Part shown: piece by piece, positions 44,569 through 52,971 of the stretch
Layout of the letters: the number at the start of each line of letters is the position of its first letter
Numbering within the stretch: position 1 is the stretch's first letter
From: Microbacterium sp. Bi121
GTDB lineage: Bacteria > Actinomycetota > Actinomycetes > Actinomycetales > Microbacteriaceae
Direction: 5' to 3'
NCBI RefSeq assembly: GCF_918698005.1
Contig: NZ_CAKKLJ010000001.1
Location: 186,001-250,000, forward strand
DNA length: 64,000 nucleotides
The notes under the pieces: model-generated
The model's database searches: none
Seen by the model: only the letters and a program-made list of their open reading frames with translations
Told to the model about the DNA's origin: nothing
Made by a program: the position numbers and the translations under genes

Positions 44569-45378
44569 GTGTGCCGCTTGCTTGGCTATGTGACCACCCG
44601 CCCGACCTCGGTCGTCGACGTACTCGGACGCGACGACTTCGATACGTTCACAGCGCTCACCGAGGTGCACAGTGACGGATGGGGCATGGCGTGGCACCGG
44701 TCGCTCGGTGACGAGACCGAGGCGATCTCGTCACCGCGAAACGCGTCGATCGATCCGCTGTACGTCGAACTGTCGGAACAGGCGCTCGGATGCTGCGGGC
44801 TCGTGCACCTGCGCTGGGCGACCGGCGGCCTGCCGGTGTCGCCGGCGAACACCCACCCGTTCACCGATGCGGGGTACGCGTTCGCTCACAACGGCCACAT
44901 CGCGCCGATCGACCACCTCGACGCTCAGCTCAGCGCTTCCTCGCGAGCGAAACTCGTCGGCGACACCGACAGCGAGCGCTACTTCCGCCTGATCATGCAG
45001 TGCATCGAGGATGCTGCCGGCGACGAGGCAGCAGGCGTCACGCGCGCGCTCGAGATCCTCGTGCGCGAGTTCCCGAACTCGAGCCTGAATGCTCTGCTCC
45101 TGACGCCCGGCAAGATGTTCGCCGTCCACATCAACAGCCGAGTGGATTCCCCTGTCGAGTCCCTGCGCGAGCTCTTCGAATCGGAGGAGGCGATGCCGGC
45201 GAGCCATGCGACCGAGTACTACGCCATGGATTACCGCATCACCGACGATGCGGTGCATGTCATGTCGAGCGGCGTCGACGCTGATGGCTGGACCCGGATC
45301 CCAGAGGACACCGCGGTGATGATCGACCTCGCGACTCGTGAGATCACACGATTGCATCCGGTGCCGCTCGCGCGGTGA
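44569..45378 (+). CDS. Class II (N-terminal nucleophile) glutamine amidotransferase-like hydrolase
   Basis: A 269-residue YafJ/EgtC-like protein. Start GTG 44569 was chosen because GAGAGGAG precedes it and it places cysteine second (V-C-R-L-L-G-Y), the nucleophile exposed after Met removal. EVHSDGWGMAWH, LVHLRWATGGLPVSPANTHPF and YAFAHNGHIAP are the glutaminase pocket. There is no synthase domain. Relatives include gamma-glutamyl hydrolases such as EgtC. Its neighbour is a gamma-glutamyl-forming ligase, so a role on a gamma-glutamyl compound is plausible. Confidence 0.88.
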   Translation: MCRLLGYVTTRPTSVVDVLGRDDFDTFTALTEVHSDGWGMAWHRSLGDETEAISSPRNASIDPLYVELSEQALGCCGLVHLRWATGGLPVSPANTHPFTDAGYAFAHNGHIAPIDHLDAQLSASSRAKLVGDTDSERYFRLIMQCIEDAAGDEAAGVTRALEILVREFPNSSLNALLLTPGKMFAVHINSRVDSPVESLRELFESEEAMPASHATEYYAMDYRITDDAVHVMSSGVDADGWTRIPEDTAVMIDLATREITRLHPVPLAR

Positions 45379-45401
45379 CGTCCGGCAGGCATGATGGACG
45401 T

Positions 45402-46520
45402 ATGACCGACGATGCTGCGAGTCCGCTTCTCGTCGGTCCGCGTGGCCGACGGCTGTGTCTTGAATACGCGCGACAGATGTCGTCGGACGTCCATGAGCCG
45501 CTGTTCTGGCTCGCCCACCGCGCCGATCCGAGTCCGGGCACGCTCATACGGTTCACTTCGGACGGCGATGAGGGCGATGAGGATGCCGAGTACGAAGACC
45601 CCGATCCTTCGACAGCCGACCTCGTCGCGCGGCTTCGCACCGTCGACACGGCCACGATCGACGCGGCAGCGCTCCGCGCAGCGCTTCAGGCTTCCGTCGA
45701 CACCGCCATGTACTGGCAGGAGCCAGACGGCACAGATGTCATCGCATCCCACCCCGACGTCATCGCCGCCCTTGGCCCCATCGCCGAGCTGATCATGGCA
45801 TCCGAGGCCACCCGCGGATGGGACGCCCCGCGAGGGGCTGAGCAGTGGGCCGTCGACTGGCGCTCTCCCGACGACCGCGCGCCGCTCCCCTCTGACTCCC
45901 GCGCGCTCCTCACCGCATGGAGCGAGCAGCGACGCGCCGAAGAGGTTCGAGCCGGGCTCGAGCGCCCCGCCGATCCGTACGCGAGATGGTCCGGCACCTG
46001 GTGGTCCGTGCCGACGGAGCTCCTCCTCACCCGCGGCGTCATCGCCGACGCCCTGGAGCTCGTCGAGGACTCCATGGGATGGGAGGAGGCGACGATCATC
46101 CCGGTACGCGGATCCGGCCGCACTCTCGAGATCCGTACGGACGAGGACTGGGCGCAGCTGTGCCGCACGTATCCGCTGGAGGTGACGGCATCCACTCGCC
46201 ACGACTGGTTCCGCGTCACGGGACGCGACGGACGCTGGCTGATCCCCGACTGGGCCCGCGTGGCCGGGGGCTGGGATGCCGTGCACCTGAGCACGCTCGC
46301 GTACCTGCGCTGCGCCACGACCCTGATCGAGATCGACGACGAGTACGCCTCCGTGATCGGCGGCTGGGCGCCCGACTCGACCATCTGGCTCACCGACGGC
46401 GCCCGGGAATGGGATGAGCCGCGCCAGCATTGGGCTCGGCCGCAGAACGCCGACGAATGGACCCGCCAGGACGGCTCGAACGGCGGTGTCACGACCGCCG
46501 CGAACCGCCCCCGCGTCTGA
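45402..46520 (+). CDS. Unknown Trp-rich soluble protein
   Basis: A 372-residue protein with no recognised domain, no signal peptide and no membrane span. It is acidic and rich in tryptophan, especially in its C-terminal half (YARWSGTWWSVPTELL, STRHDWFRVTGRDGRWLIPDWARVAGGWDAVH). It lies 23 bases after the amidotransferase, probably in the same transcript. An ATG at 45375 overlaps the upstream stop; ATG 45402 is preferred by spacing. Codon use matches its neighbours. Confidence 0.75.
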   Translation: MTDDAASPLLVGPRGRRLCLEYARQMSSDVHEPLFWLAHRADPSPGTLIRFTSDGDEGDEDAEYEDPDPSTADLVARLRTVDTATIDAAALRAALQASVDTAMYWQEPDGTDVIASHPDVIAALGPIAELIMASEATRGWDAPRGAEQWAVDWRSPDDRAPLPSDSRALLTAWSEQRRAEEVRAGLERPADPYARWSGTWWSVPTELLLTRGVIADALELVEDSMGWEEATIIPVRGSGRTLEIRTDEDWAQLCRTYPLEVTASTRHDWFRVTGRDGRWLIPDWARVAGGWDAVHLSTLAYLRCATTLIEIDDEYASVIGGWAPDSTIWLTDGAREWDEPRQHWARPQNADEWTRQDGSNGGVTTAANRPRV

Positions 46521-46585
46521 CGCGGCGGAGGCGACCCGCGATACGCTGGCCACTCCCCATCCGTGATTCCCGAAGGAGCAACGCG

Positions 46586-47002
46586 ATGAGCACGATCGAA
46601 GACTGGACCCGCCTCTGCGACCTGCTGGATGACGACCCGGAACTCGCGCCCGCCGTCCGCGACGCCATCGAACACGGCGACGACCCCTGGGATGCTCTCA
46701 TCGACGCACTCGATGACGCCGGCGCCCTCGCCTACCTCGACCGCGGCGACACGGGCGTCGAGCTCGTCGATGCCCTGGCGGCACTGCCCCGCGTCTTCCG
46801 CGCCGATGTCGAACTTGACGAGGTCGGCGACGTCGACGACCTGGATGCCGCGATCGCGAAGGCGAACGAGCTCCTCGCGTCGCACCTTCTGCGCCTCATC
46901 CACATCGAAGACCCCGAAGACGAGGACGCGCACCCTCTGGTCGCCGTCCTCGCCGCGAACGTCGACGAGATCCAGGCCCTGATCGGCCGCCTGACGCCCT
47001 GA
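46586..47002 (+). CDS. Unknown small acidic protein
   Basis: A 138-residue protein, strongly acidic (more than a quarter Asp/Glu), helical, without cysteines in motifs or a membrane span. It starts MSTIEDWTRLCDLLDDDPEL behind AAGGAG at 8 bases. The middle ALAYLDRGDTGVELVDALAAL and the end AVLAANVDEIQALIGRL resemble a helical adaptor, but no family was recognised. It lies 65 bases after the Trp-rich gene. Confidence 0.78.
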   Translation: MSTIEDWTRLCDLLDDDPELAPAVRDAIEHGDDPWDALIDALDDAGALAYLDRGDTGVELVDALAALPRVFRADVELDEVGDVDDLDAAIAKANELLASHLLRLIHIEDPEDEDAHPLVAVLAANVDEIQALIGRLTP

Positions 47003-47061
47003 TCCGCGGCCTCCCCCGATCGGATGCCGGCCCCGCCGCCACGACTCGAGACAATGGAGAC

Positions 47062-48462
47062 ATGGCCACCGAACGACGCTCACGACTGCTGAACTCCGTG
47101 CGCCGGGTGATCCGGACCGACCCGGGCCAGATCGCCCTCACCGAGGCGTACACCGTCCTGAACGAGACGGTCGTCGTCAAGATCCTCGACCTCGCTCTGC
47201 GCATCGGCGAGTCGATGTTCGCAGTCGGAGCCTCGGCTCACGACGCCACGTTCGCGATCATCCGCGTGGCCAAGGTATACGGCCTCACCGGCGTGCACGT
47301 CGACGTCACCTTCAACGCCATCAGCGTCTCGTACCACCGCGGCGAAGAGGACTGGCCGACCACGATGATCCGCGTCGTTCGTGCGGTGTCGCCCGATCAC
47401 GCCAAGCTGCAGCGACTTCAAGCGCTGCTCGTCGACATCAGCGACGGCATGGACCTCGACGAGGCCCGTCTGGCGTTCCGCGTCATCCGCCGCACACCGT
47501 TCCTCTACCGGCCCACCGTCACGATCTTCGCCAGGGCACTGCTGGCCGTCGGCGTCGCGATCCTCTACGACGCGTCGCCCCTGATCATCCTGCTGAGCTT
47601 CCTCGCGGCCCTCGGTGCCGCCTACACCCAGGCGGGGCTCGCCCGCCTGCAGGTGCCGCTGTTCTTCAGCCAGATCGCCGGAGGATTCGTCATCACCGCG
47701 GTCACGACCGGGGTCTCGGCGCTCGGCGCCGCAGGCATCGCGCCGTTCATCGATGTCGAGCCCTCCATCATCGTGGCATCCGGAATCGTCCTCATGCTCT
47801 CGGGGCTCACCGTCGTCGGTGCAGCGCAGGATGCGATCGACGGGTTCGCACTGACCGCCGGCGGACGCATCCTCGACCTGACGATGCAGACGCTCGGCGT
47901 CGTGCTCGGAATCCTCATCGGCCTCGAGCTCTCGCGTCTCGTCGGTGTCAGCATCCCGCTGCCCACCGATGCCATCCCGTTCGGATCGCTGCCGGCCCAG
48001 ATCGGCGGCGCGATCATCATCTCGGTCGCCGTCGCGCTGTTCAACGGCGCAGGACTCCGCATCATCCTCGTCAGCGCCGTCCTCAGCACGATCGCCATCG
48101 TCTTCTACAGCTTCAGCCTCACGCTCGGCATCCAGGCCGGCGCCGCCAGCGCGATCGGCGCGCTGCTGGCGAGCTTCGTCGGAATCCTCACCGCCCGCGG
48201 GGTGCACGTGCCGTCCGTCGCGGTCACGACGGCCGCGATCGTTCCCCTCGTCCCTGGTACCGCGGTCTTCCGTGGCCTGCTCGGCGTGGTCGACTCGGAC
48301 GGAACGGCCCAGGGGATGCTGGACGGCATCGGCCCGCTCGTGCTCGCAGGCTCGATCGGCATCGGTCTCGCCGCCGGCGCCTCGCTCGGCCTCTACCTCG
48401 GCACGCCGCTGCGTGCCACGCTCACGAGCGTCTCGAAGTCGCGCGCCCGCCTCAGGCGCTGA
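47062..48462 (+). CDS. Threonine/serine exporter, ThrE family
   Basis: A 466-residue membrane protein. The N-terminal cytosolic part (about 25-165) is the ThrE hydrolase-like domain (LRIGESMFAVGASAHDATFAIIRVAKVYGL, seen here as G-E-S-M-x-x-V-G-A-S-A-H-D). It is followed by about ten membrane spans covering the DUF1212 and ThrE_2 regions, including LVPGTAVFRGLLG near the end. Corynebacterium ThrE exports L-threonine and L-serine; this protein has the same domain order. It ends convergent with the amidase gene. Confidence 0.9.
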   Translation: MATERRSRLLNSVRRVIRTDPGQIALTEAYTVLNETVVVKILDLALRIGESMFAVGASAHDATFAIIRVAKVYGLTGVHVDVTFNAISVSYHRGEEDWPTTMIRVVRAVSPDHAKLQRLQALLVDISDGMDLDEARLAFRVIRRTPFLYRPTVTIFARALLAVGVAILYDASPLIILLSFLAALGAAYTQAGLARLQVPLFFSQIAGGFVITAVTTGVSALGAAGIAPFIDVEPSIIVASGIVLMLSGLTVVGAAQDAIDGFALTAGGRILDLTMQTLGVVLGILIGLELSRLVGVSIPLPTDAIPFGSLPAQIGGAIIISVAVALFNGAGLRIILVSAVLSTIAIVFYSFSLTLGIQAGAASAIGALLASFVGILTARGVHVPSVAVTTAAIVPLVPGTAVFRGLLGVVDSDGTAQGMLDGIGPLVLAGSIGIGLAAGASLGLYLGTPLRATLTSVSKSRARLRR

Positions 48463-48498
48463 GCCCCGCGCCGACCACGCCGGGAGGGAGTGAGCGGG

Positions 48499-49908
48499 CT
48501 AAGCGCGCCAGGCGGACGGGTGCGGCAGAGGCCCGGCCCGCTGCTCCAACATCGCGGCGAGCGCGATGATCGCCGCCTCTCCGCCCGGCCGCCCGATCAG
48601 CTGCACGCTCACCGGGTGGCCGGAGGCATCCCGCGTCACCGGCACGACGATCGCGGGCAGCCCGGCGACATTCACGAAGCTCGAGTACGGCGCGTACTGC
48701 ACCTGCTGCGAGAAGTTCCGCGCCGCATCCTCGGCATCGAACCAGCCGATCGGCTGCGGCGGCAGCGCCAGTGCCGGTGTCAGCACCGCATCGAACGGCG
48801 CGAACGCCGTGATCGTCTCGCGCTCGAACACCGTCGCCGCGGCGAGAGCCTCGAGCACCTGTGCTCCCGTGAGCCGACGGCCCTCGCGCACCAGCCACGC
48901 CGTGATGGGCTCGACCAGCTCGAGGTCGGCATCCGTGAGCGCCATGCGTGCAGCGCTCGTGCGCCAGATCGTCCTGAAAAGCTCGGCGTAGCCACGAGGG
49001 CGCCAGTCGAACGCGTCGACGGCCGCGCCCGCATCCGCGAGCAGATCCGCTGCGACGCGCACGGCGCGCGCCGCCTCCGGATCGAGCCGGATGTCGTCGG
49101 CGTCATCCCACGGCGAGACCGTCGTCACGCCGACGCGGGCGGATGCCGGGCCGGTCGTCGTCGCGGCGTCGAGGAACGGGCCGGAACCCAGCGCGGTCGT
49201 CGCGTACGGATGCGGGCGACCGGCGACCTGCACATCGAGCAGCAGCGCCGCGTCCGCGACGGTGCGGGCGATGGGGCCTGCGACGGGAAGCCCGCCAGGG
49301 CTGTCGAGTCCTGATGCGAAGGGCACGCGCCCGCGGGACGGCTTGATGCCGACGACCCCGACGGTCGCGGCCGGGATGCGGATCGACCCTCCGCCGTCGG
49401 ATGCCGGGGCAAGAGGCAGGAGCCCGGCGGCGACGGCAACGGCGGCCCCGCCGCTCGATCCGCCTGCGCCGTTCGCGGGATTCCACGGGTCACGGGCCGG
49501 GGGACCGATCTGCGTCTCGGTATAGCCGGTGAGTCCGAACTCCGGGGTGTTCGTCTTGCCGAGGCTGATGCCCCCGGCCTCATCGAGCACGGCGGCCTGA
49601 TCGGCCGTGGTATCCGGAATGAAACCCTGATGCAGCCGCGAGCCGAACCTGGTCGGCACCCCGGCGCGCGGCACGAGGTCCTTGTCGCCGAACGGCAGTC
49701 CCCACAGCACTCCGGTCGGCTCTGCATCCTCAAGCGCGGTTGCGTGTGCGAGCGCAGCATCCGCCGTCACCTCGACGAAGGCGCCGAGCGCGTCATCGAT
49801 GCGCGCGATCCGGTCGAGGTAGTGCCGGGTCAGCTCGACCGGGCTGATCTCGCGGCTGCGGAGAGCGGCGAGTTGGTCGATCGCGGTGAGCTCATGCAGT
49901 TCGGGCAT
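48499..49908 (-). CDS. Amidase (amidase-signature family)
   Basis: A 469-residue Ser-Ser-Lys hydrolase. The catalytic lysine lies in WGLPFGDKDLV, the glycine/serine-rich signature NPANGAGGSSGGAAVAVAAG carries the cis-Ser, and the nucleophilic serine follows in ASDGGGSIRIPAA. An aromatic-poor C-terminus ends in LIGRPGGEAAIIALAAMLE. It could act on an amide, an ester, or be GatA-like, but no gatB/gatC is near and the length suits a free amidase. Its ATG overlaps a small opposite-strand frame. Confidence 0.9.
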   Translation of the reverse strand: MPELHELTAIDQLAALRSREISPVELTRHYLDRIARIDDALGAFVEVTADAALAHATALEDAEPTGVLWGLPFGDKDLVPRAGVPTRFGSRLHQGFIPDTTADQAAVLDEAGGISLGKTNTPEFGLTGYTETQIGPPARDPWNPANGAGGSSGGAAVAVAAGLLPLAPASDGGGSIRIPAATVGVVGIKPSRGRVPFASGLDSPGGLPVAGPIARTVADAALLLDVQVAGRPHPYATTALGSGPFLDAATTTGPASARVGVTTVSPWDDADDIRLDPEAARAVRVAADLLADAGAAVDAFDWRPRGYAELFRTIWRTSAARMALTDADLELVEPITAWLVREGRRLTGAQVLEALAAATVFERETITAFAPFDAVLTPALALPPQPIGWFDAEDAARNFSQQVQYAPYSSFVNVAGLPAIVVPVTRDASGHPVSVQLIGRPGGEAAIIALAAMLEQRAGPLPHPSAWRA

Positions 49909-50062
49909 GCTTCGAGCCTATGGCCGCTTTGCGGTAACGATCCGCCCGCAGACCGCTGGCGGGTGCGACGACGGGTGGGAGGGCATCACGCCGTGGCAGC
50001 AGGTGCTTCCCGCTGAGGACGGCGGCTACCCCGCGGTCTGGCCGGACGATCTCTACGACTGA
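49907..50062 (+). pseudogene. Possible gene remnant or 51-residue small protein
   Basis: An open frame from ATG 49907 to TGA 50062 between divergent-facing ends of the amidase and desaturase genes. Its second half (GCDDGWEGITPWQQVLPAED, then GGYPAVWPDDLYD before the stop) reads like the C-terminus of a real actinobacterial protein. The first half looks random, and the start overlaps the amidase start codon on the other strand. There is no ribosome site. Probably the 3' remnant of a lost gene. Confidence 0.35.
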
Positions 50063-50075
50063 CCAGAAGCGCGCG

Positions 50076-51230
50076 TCAGGCCCGCTGGAACTGCGCGACC
50101 GCAGGGCAGTCGAACGGATCGCCGGCGGCGAGTCCCACCCTGTTGAGGTACTCGATGACGATTCCGTAGGAGCGGATGAGCGAGGTCTCGGTGTACGGCA
50201 CGTCGTTCGCCGCGCAGTAGTCGCGGACGATGCCGCGGGCCTGCGACAGGTGCAGGCGAGGCATGCTCGGGAACAGGTGGTGCTCGACCTGGTAATTCAG
50301 GCCGCCCATCAGCCAGGTCGCCCACCATCCGCCGGAGATGTTGCGCGAGGTGCGCACCTGCTTCGTGAAGAAGTCCAGCCGTGCGCCGGGCTCGATGATC
50401 GGCATGCCCTTGTGGTTGGGGGCGAACGAGGCGCCCATGTAGACGCCGAAGACGGCCATCTGCACGCCTACGAAGGCGAAAGCCATCCCCAGCGGAAGGA
50501 ACAGGAAGATCGGGGTCAGCAGCAGAGCGAAGCGCAGCGCGATGATGCCGAGCTCGATCCAGCGACCCTTGACCTTCTTCTCGGTGAGGAGGTACTTGAT
50601 GCTGAGGTAGTGGAGGTTGAGGCCCTCGAGCGTGAGCAGCGGGAAGAACAGCCAGCCCTGCTTGCGGGTGATCAGGCGGATGATTCCGCGCGACTTGGCC
50701 GCATCCTCTTCGAGGAACGAGATGGTGTCGACCTCGATGTCGGGGTCGCGGCCCACCATGTTCGGGTTGCCGTGATGCTTGGTGTGCTTGGAGTCCCACC
50801 AGGAATAGCTCATGCCGATCGAACCGGCGAGGATCCGGGCGAGGCGGAAGTTCGCGGGCCCGGACGACAGGATCTGGCGATGCGCCGCCTCGTGAGCGAG
50901 GAAGGCGATCTGCGTGAAGATGAGCCCGAGCGCGCCCGCGATGAGCAGCTGGAACCAACTGTCTCCGAGCAGGATGAAGCCGGTGATCGCCCCGCCGAGG
51001 GCGAGGGCGATTCCGGCGGCGACGAAGCTGTAGAAACGGGGCGCGCGCTGCAGCAACCCCATCTCGCGGACGACCTGCGAGACGTTCTGATACGCCTTGG
51101 CCATCGGAGGGAAGTCGGCGTTGCCGGCGTAGGTCTGACGTACGCGGCCGAGAGTGCTTGTGGTCTGTTCGACCTGTGCAATGGAGATGGTGCTCTCCTG
51201 TCGATCGGAGCCCTTGAGCTGTGAAGCCAA
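50076..51230 (-). CDS. Membrane fatty acid desaturase
   Basis: A 384-residue (if started at TTG 51230) acyl desaturase with four to five membrane spans and the three di-iron histidine boxes: FLAHEAAHRQ, DSKHTKHHGNPN (H-x-x-H-H) and NYQVEHHLFPSMP. It introduces a double bond into acyl chains, probably of membrane lipids in response to cold. The start is unclear: no ATG or GTG lies before residue 43, TTG 51230 lacks a ribosome site, while a perfect AGGAG stands six bases before the in-frame ATC at 51188. An operator-like palindrome lies over the likely -35 box. Confidence 0.9.
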   Translation of the reverse strand: MASQLKGSDRQESTISIAQVEQTTSTLGRVRQTYAGNADFPPMAKAYQNVSQVVREMGLLQRAPRFYSFVAAGIALALGGAITGFILLGDSWFQLLIAGALGLIFTQIAFLAHEAAHRQILSSGPANFRLARILAGSIGMSYSWWDSKHTKHHGNPNMVGRDPDIEVDTISFLEEDAAKSRGIIRLITRKQGWLFFPLLTLEGLNLHYLSIKYLLTEKKVKGRWIELGIIALRFALLLTPIFLFLPLGMAFAFVGVQMAVFGVYMGASFAPNHKGMPIIEPGARLDFFTKQVRTSRNISGGWWATWLMGGLNYQVEHHLFPSMPRLHLSQARGIVRDYCAANDVPYTETSLIRSYGIVIEYLNRVGLAAGDPFDCPAVAQFQRA

Positions 51231-51255
51231 GGGCAGTTGCCGATCGCTTCGTCCC

Positions 51256-51290
51256 AGGCTAACCCCGGCCGTATACGAGACAACGTATAC
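51256..51290 (-). promoter_or_regulatory. Desaturase promoter with palindromic operator
   Basis: GTATACG (51271-51277) and CGTATAC (51284-51290) form a perfect 7-base inverted repeat with a 6-base spacer. On the minus strand TTGTCT (51278-51283) can act as -35, followed after 16 bases by TAGCCT (51256-51261). A regulator bound here would cover the -35 box. The shape fits TetR-type lipid regulators. Confidence 0.5.
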
Positions 51291-51312
51291 ATCGAGGATG
51301 CTCAGTCGATGG

Positions 51313-51594
51313 TCAGCCGCGCACCATGCTCAGGTGCCGGCGCACGGTCTGCACGAACGAACGGGTGCGACGCTGGGTCGATCCCTCGAGAGCGCGGCGC
51401 GCGTCGGCGAGGGTCGCGAACGATCCGAGCTCGGTGCCGTGGTTGTCACGGACGACGTGACCTTCGACGTCGAGCTCGACGAATCCGGCGTATTCGCCGG
51501 CTCGCGTTGCGACGTGAACGTCGTCGTCGGCCTGCTTCCAGGTAAGGGGTACTGATGGATGGGTGGTGGTGGTGTTGCTCATGGTCATGCTCAT
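51313..51594 (-). CDS. Small unknown protein
   Basis: A 93-residue protein. Residues about 20-65 form a compact beta-rich unit (WKQADDDVHVATRAGEYAGF, then VELDVEGHVVRDNHGTELGSF and a helix ATLADARRAL). The last 20 residues are basic (QRRTRSFVQTVRRHLSMVRG). The leader MSMTMSNTTTTHP offers two ATG starts. No family was recognised. It stands alone upstream of the desaturase operator on the same strand. Confidence 0.65.
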   Translation of the reverse strand: MSMTMSNTTTTHPSVPLTWKQADDDVHVATRAGEYAGFVELDVEGHVVRDNHGTELGSFATLADARRALEGSTQRRTRSFVQTVRRHLSMVRG

Positions 51595-51794
51595 TGCCTG
51601 GTGTCACACATTGCTGTGCGGACGCGCTCGAAGCGCATCCAGAATTTCTGGAGATCGAGAGCGGATGCCGCGCGCGTCGGTGTGCGCGGTCCTTGGATGG
51701 GCCCTGATCAGTGGCATCGTGCGCGCCGAAATCGCGGCGAATCATTCACGTTGCATCACCCATTGTAGCAGTGATGGCGACATCGGCTCGATAG
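51595..51794. other. 200-base gap of lower GC
   Basis: It holds the leader of the small unknown gene and the 3' end of the tat operon. The stretch is AT-richer than its surroundings (ATTTCTGGAG, CATTCACGTTGCATCACCC). I see no gene, tRNA or clear terminator here. Confidence 0.4.
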
Positions 51795-52193
51795 TCAGCT
51801 CGAGGCCGCTGCGATCGTCTCCTCGTCAGGCACCCAGACGCGTCGCGGATGAGCGGAGGATCCTGACAGCACCCAGCGCCCTGCAGACGGCGTGAACGCC
51901 GGGGTCTCCTGCTCGGAGACCGTTGCTCCGGCATCGGCATCCGCATCGCGCAGCGCGTCCCGGATGATCCGCCGCGGGTCGTACTGCCGGGGATCGAGCG
52001 TACGCCAGTCCTCGCGCATGAGCGCGACCCCTGTTTCGTCCACCGTGCGCCTGCGCGCCTCCGACGCCGCGAGCGTCAGGCGGCGAACGGCGGCGGACAA
52101 CCGCTGCGCATAATCCGGCAGCCGGTGCGGACCGATGATCACGGCGGCGCAGATCGCCACCAGGACGAGCTTCTCGATGCTCAGGCCGAGCAT
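51795..52193 (-). CDS. tatB: TatB-like twin-arginine translocase subunit
   Basis: A 132-residue protein of the TatA/B (Hcf106) fold. A short N-terminus MLGLSIEKLVLVAICAAVII is the single membrane helix, followed at the hinge by GPHRLPDYAQRLSAAVRRL, matching the G-P-x-R-L-P of TatB. Then comes an amphipathic helix and a charged C-terminal domain of about 70 residues. TatB recognises twin-arginine signals with TatC. AGAGGTG precedes ATG 52193, which is one base after the tatC stop. Last gene of the four-gene operon. Confidence 0.8.
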   Translation of the reverse strand: MLGLSIEKLVLVAICAAVIIGPHRLPDYAQRLSAAVRRLTLAASEARRRTVDETGVALMREDWRTLDPRQYDPRRIIRDALRDADADAGATVSEQETPAFTPSAGRWVLSGSSAHPRRVWVPDEETIAAASS

Positions 52194-52194
52194 G

Positions 52195-52971
52195 TCACAC
52201 CTCTTCGTCCAGCGCCCGCTCACGTCGTCGCATCGACCGCTCGCGCAGCCAGGCGACGGCCAGGGCCGCAGCGAACAGCAGCGCCATCGGCACTGCGATG
52301 AGGAACATGGAGAGTACATCCGCCGCGGGCGTCACCACGGCGCTGAACACGACGATCGCGACGAGGACGATCCGCCAGCTGCGTGCGATGGTCGCGGCGG
52401 GAAGAGCTCCGAGCATGTTCAGTGCCACCAGGAGCACGGGGAGGACGAAGGCGATGCCGGTCGCCACGACGATCTTGAGCACGAAGTCGACGTAGTCGGA
52501 TGCCTGCAGCAACGTGCTGTCCTCGGCGTCGGCGAAACCCACCAGCAGTTCCACCATGCGCGGGAACAGCAGCGCCCCGGCCGCGCACCCCGCCGCGAAC
52601 AGCGGCACGGCTGCGCCGAGGAACCCGAACACATGCTTCTTCTCACGGCCGGTGAGGCCGGGTGCGAGGTACGCGAAGACCTCGTACAGCCAGACCGGGC
52701 TCGACAGCACGATCCCGGCATAGAGCGCGACTTTCAGCCGCAGATCGAACGCGCCGGTGATGCTGTCGTAGTTCAGGCTCGCGTCTCGCGAGGCCGCGAG
52801 CTCCTCGATGGGAGCACGCAGGACGTCGAGCACCTGCGGTGCCGCGATGTACCCGAAGACGAGGGCGACGATGGCCGCGACCATCGCCCTGGCGGCCCGC
52901 CGCCGCGCCTCTCGCAGGTGCGAGGACAGCGGCATGGGAGCTGCGCGCGGAGCGACAGCCGCGGTGGTCAC
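52195..52971 (-). CDS. tatC: Twin-arginine translocase subunit TatC
   Basis: A 258-residue protein with six membrane spans. The N-terminal MPLSSHLREARRRAARA aligns with the TatC H-L-x-E-L-R-x-R motif, with Ala replacing Leu. APGLTGREKKHVFGF holds the conserved glutamate of the first cytosolic loop, and VVTPAADVLSMFLIAVPM corresponds to the T-P-P-D segment of the fifth and sixth spans. It is the receptor for twin-arginine signal peptides. It starts at GTG 52971 overlapping the tatA stop. Divergence from the consensus suggests a specialised copy. Confidence 0.92.
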   Translation of the reverse strand: MTTAAVAPRAAPMPLSSHLREARRRAARAMVAAIVALVFGYIAAPQVLDVLRAPIEELAASRDASLNYDSITGAFDLRLKVALYAGIVLSSPVWLYEVFAYLAPGLTGREKKHVFGFLGAAVPLFAAGCAAGALLFPRMVELLVGFADAEDSTLLQASDYVDFVLKIVVATGIAFVLPVLLVALNMLGALPAATIARSWRIVLVAIVVFSAVVTPAADVLSMFLIAVPMALLFAAALAVAWLRERSMRRRERALDEEV

